DNA from: JBCBKZ01 sp039026975
Lineage (GTDB): Bacteria > Bacteroidota > Bacteroidia > J057
Assembly (NCBI GenBank): GCA_039026975.1
Contig: JBCCLI010000356.1
Location: forward strand, 1-6,977
DNA length: 6,977 nt
Direction: 5' to 3'
Positions within the stretch are counted from its first letter, which is position 1. Every line of letters starts with the position of its first letter. The notes beneath the pieces are model-generated. The model searched no databases and was not told the origin of the DNA. It was given only the letters and a program-made list of their open reading frames with translations. The position numbers and the translations under genes were made by a program. Positions 5,917 through 6,977 of the stretch are shown here, piece by piece.

Positions 5917-6237
5917 ATGGCTACCAGTTCTAATGCATGGGCTGCTTATTTGCCTTCTTCCTCATGGATGAAGCCTTTCAAAGGGAAAGCTAACTGGAAG
6001 GAACTGCCCTTAGAGGGAAGAGTGGAGAGTATCATTCTCAGACTGACAGGGATAGGAAAAGAGGAGTATTCTGAGCAAGGAAGCTTTAAGCACGACTTTG
6101 GGATGGACTCTCTGGATTTTGTAGAGCTTGTTATGGCTTGCGAGAGAATTTTCTCCATTATTATCTCAGATGATGAGGCCAGCCAGCTACACACAGCTGA
6201 GGAGCTCGTAGACTTACTTCGGGTTAAAGGAGTTTGA
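5917..6237 (+). CDS. Acyl carrier protein with N-terminal extension
   Basis: 106 residues. The last 75 or so form an acyl carrier protein: helix 1 near VESIILRLTGI (36-46), the attachment motif FGMDSLDFVELVM (61-73) with Ser65 as the 4'-phosphopantetheine site, the acidic recognition helix, and IIISDDEASQLHTAEELVDLL (81-101), which matches the helix 3-4 pattern of ACPs. Ordinary fatty-acid ACPs have about 78 residues; this one has about 30 extra at the N-terminus, with three Trp (8, 17, 27), several Ser and a basic KPFKGK stretch. It is the only plus-strand gene here and has no fatty-acid or polyketide synthesis neighbours, so it is probably a specialised ACP and not the housekeeping AcpP; this is inference. 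The ATG at 5917 has an A-rich leader; an internal ATG at 5968 would trim 17 residues but lacks such a leader. It needs a phosphopantetheinyl transferase encoded elsewhere. Confidence 0.88.
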   Translation: MATSSNAWAAYLPSSSWMKPFKGKANWKELPLEGRVESIILRLTGIGKEEYSEQGSFKHDFGMDSLDFVELVMACERIFSIIISDDEASQLHTAEELVDLLRVKGV

Positions 6238-6280
6238 AGATCAATTAAGGACTCTTTTTCCGATCAAAAAGTACTTGGCG

Positions 6281-6977
6281 CTAATAATCCGATACAACTC
6301 TAATGCCTAAGCCTCTCCTTGTAGAGGTAGGACATTCTCCCCTAAAAAAAGTAGTACATCCTCCTGCCTGGTCATTCCAAGAGCATCCTCTGACAACTTT
6401 TTTGATTCCGGTCTTTGGACCGGTTGGATTAACTCTACTAAGTAGATTAATGTCTGCTTTCCAGTCTAGTACCCACTCCCAAACATTCCCAGACATGTCA
6501 TAAACACCAAGAGAATTCGAAACTTTCCTACCTACAGGATGGGTAGTCCCACCAGAGTTATCTAAGTACCAGGCAGCCTCATCAATATAGTTAGTACCTG
6601 AATAAGTATATGTATCCCTATTTTTACCTCCTGTGGCAACATATTCCCATTCCGCTTCTGTAGGTAACCGAAATTTCTTATCACTCAGTAAACTAAGCTT
6701 TTCGGTAAAGTCTTTCGCTTCATTCCAAGTAACATTTTCAACTGGGCAATTAGGACAGTTAATGTCTTGAAACTCACTTGGATTACGCTCTCCCATAACT
6801 GATAGGTACTGTTTTTGGGTAATTTCATAACGACTAATTGAAAATGGAGAGAGTTGGATTTGTGGGCCATTTTGACTTCCAATATTGAACGTTCCGCCAA
6901 CTACTGGAACCATTTCAATATTGATATCACTATTAAGGGTTAGGGGTTTATCTTTCCTTTTACCATTTATATCTATA
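6281..6977 (-). CDS. Formylglycine-generating-enzyme-fold (SUMF1) protein, 5'-partial
   Basis: The frame is open from the stop at 6281 to the right edge, so the start lies outside. The ATG at 6913 falls inside a longer reading frame (IDINGKRKDK and NSDINIE precede it) and is probably not the start. Numbering from that Met, the FGE-sulfatase domain shows VPVVGGTFNIGS (2-13), YEITQKQY (29-36), PVENVTWNEA (57-66), RLPTEAEWEY (82-91), GVYDMSGNVWEWVLDW (136-151), VVRGCSWND (173-181) and GLGIRVV (201-207) near the end. True FGE oxidises a sulfatase Cys or Ser using two copper-binding cysteines soon after GGSW. Here the first is Asp181; the second position is kept as Cys186, and the usual second Gly of GGSW is Cys177. 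Catalysis as an FGE is therefore unlikely. Many Bacteroidota proteins with this fold, including the gliding proteins GldJ and GldK, are non-catalytic. It converges with the ACP gene across 43 bases. Confidence 0.88.
   Translation of the reverse strand, partial: IDINGKRKDKPLTLNSDINIEMVPVVGGTFNIGSQNGPQIQLSPFSISRYEITQKQYLSVMGERNPSEFQDINCPNCPVENVTWNEAKDFTEKLSLLSDKKFRLPTEAEWEYVATGGKNRDTYTYSGTNYIDEAAWYLDNSGGTTHPVGRKVSNSLGVYDMSGNVWEWVLDWKADINLLSRVNPTGPKTGIKKVVRGCSWNDQAGGCTTFFRGECPTSTRRGLGIRVVSDY

Noticed and set aside
5968..5970. Internal Met18 as the acyl carrier protein start
   Set aside because: It lacks the A-rich leader seen before the ATG at 5917, which also has a well-placed -7 box. Not excluded.
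6254..6271. CTTTTT-N6-AAAAAG hairpin between the convergent ACP and FGE-like genes
   Set aside because: The six-pair stem has only one G-C pair and no clean T run after it; too weak to call a terminator.

Overview
The window looks like ordinary chromosome from a member of the Bacteroidota, probably of the Cytophagales type. The lineage call is inference from gene content and style. There are two outer-membrane proteins built as barrel, calcium-binding TSP3 loop and OmpA domain; a formylglycine-generating-enzyme-like domain protein; an acidic lipoprotein; A-rich leaders without clear Shine-Dalgarno sites; and several matches to the Bacteroidota -7 promoter box TAnnTTTG. Seven of eight genes lie on the minus strand. 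No tRNA, rRNA, CRISPR array, insertion sequence or phage gene was seen, and no gene-free stretch exceeds about 300 bases.

Layout from left to right. Positions 1-847 (minus) hold the start and middle of chorismate synthase (aroC), whose frame is broken by a TAA at 68-70. The frame then carries on with conserved family sequence to the window edge, so this is a nonsense allele or a base-call error, not a natural gene end. A good intrinsic terminator (947-973) closes the next unit. Two tandem, diverged OmpA-like genes follow: 998-2266, with a canonical peptidoglycan-binding domain, and 2430-3641, the same architecture but with the binding motifs lost. Next is a small lipoprotein with a possible lipocalin-like domain (3850-4314). 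A tight two-gene operon comes after it: a YjbQ/UPF0047 protein with a TTG start (5306-5716), then a YbfF-like alpha/beta hydrolase (4528-5304), one base apart.

A roughly 200-bp intergenic region containing two inverted repeats separates that operon from the only plus-strand gene, a stand-alone acyl carrier protein with an unusual Trp-containing N-terminal extension (5917-6237). Converging on it is the 3' part of an FGE/SUMF1-fold protein (6281 to the right edge), which lacks one of the two catalytic cysteines.

The genes do not form one pathway. The cell-envelope group (two OmpA-like proteins and a lipoprotein) and the metabolic pair (YjbQ plus hydrolase) are separate units. I found no clear new multi-gene system. 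The points most worth checking are the aroC stop codon, the degenerate OmpA paralog, the extended ACP, and the YjbQ-hydrolase coupling.
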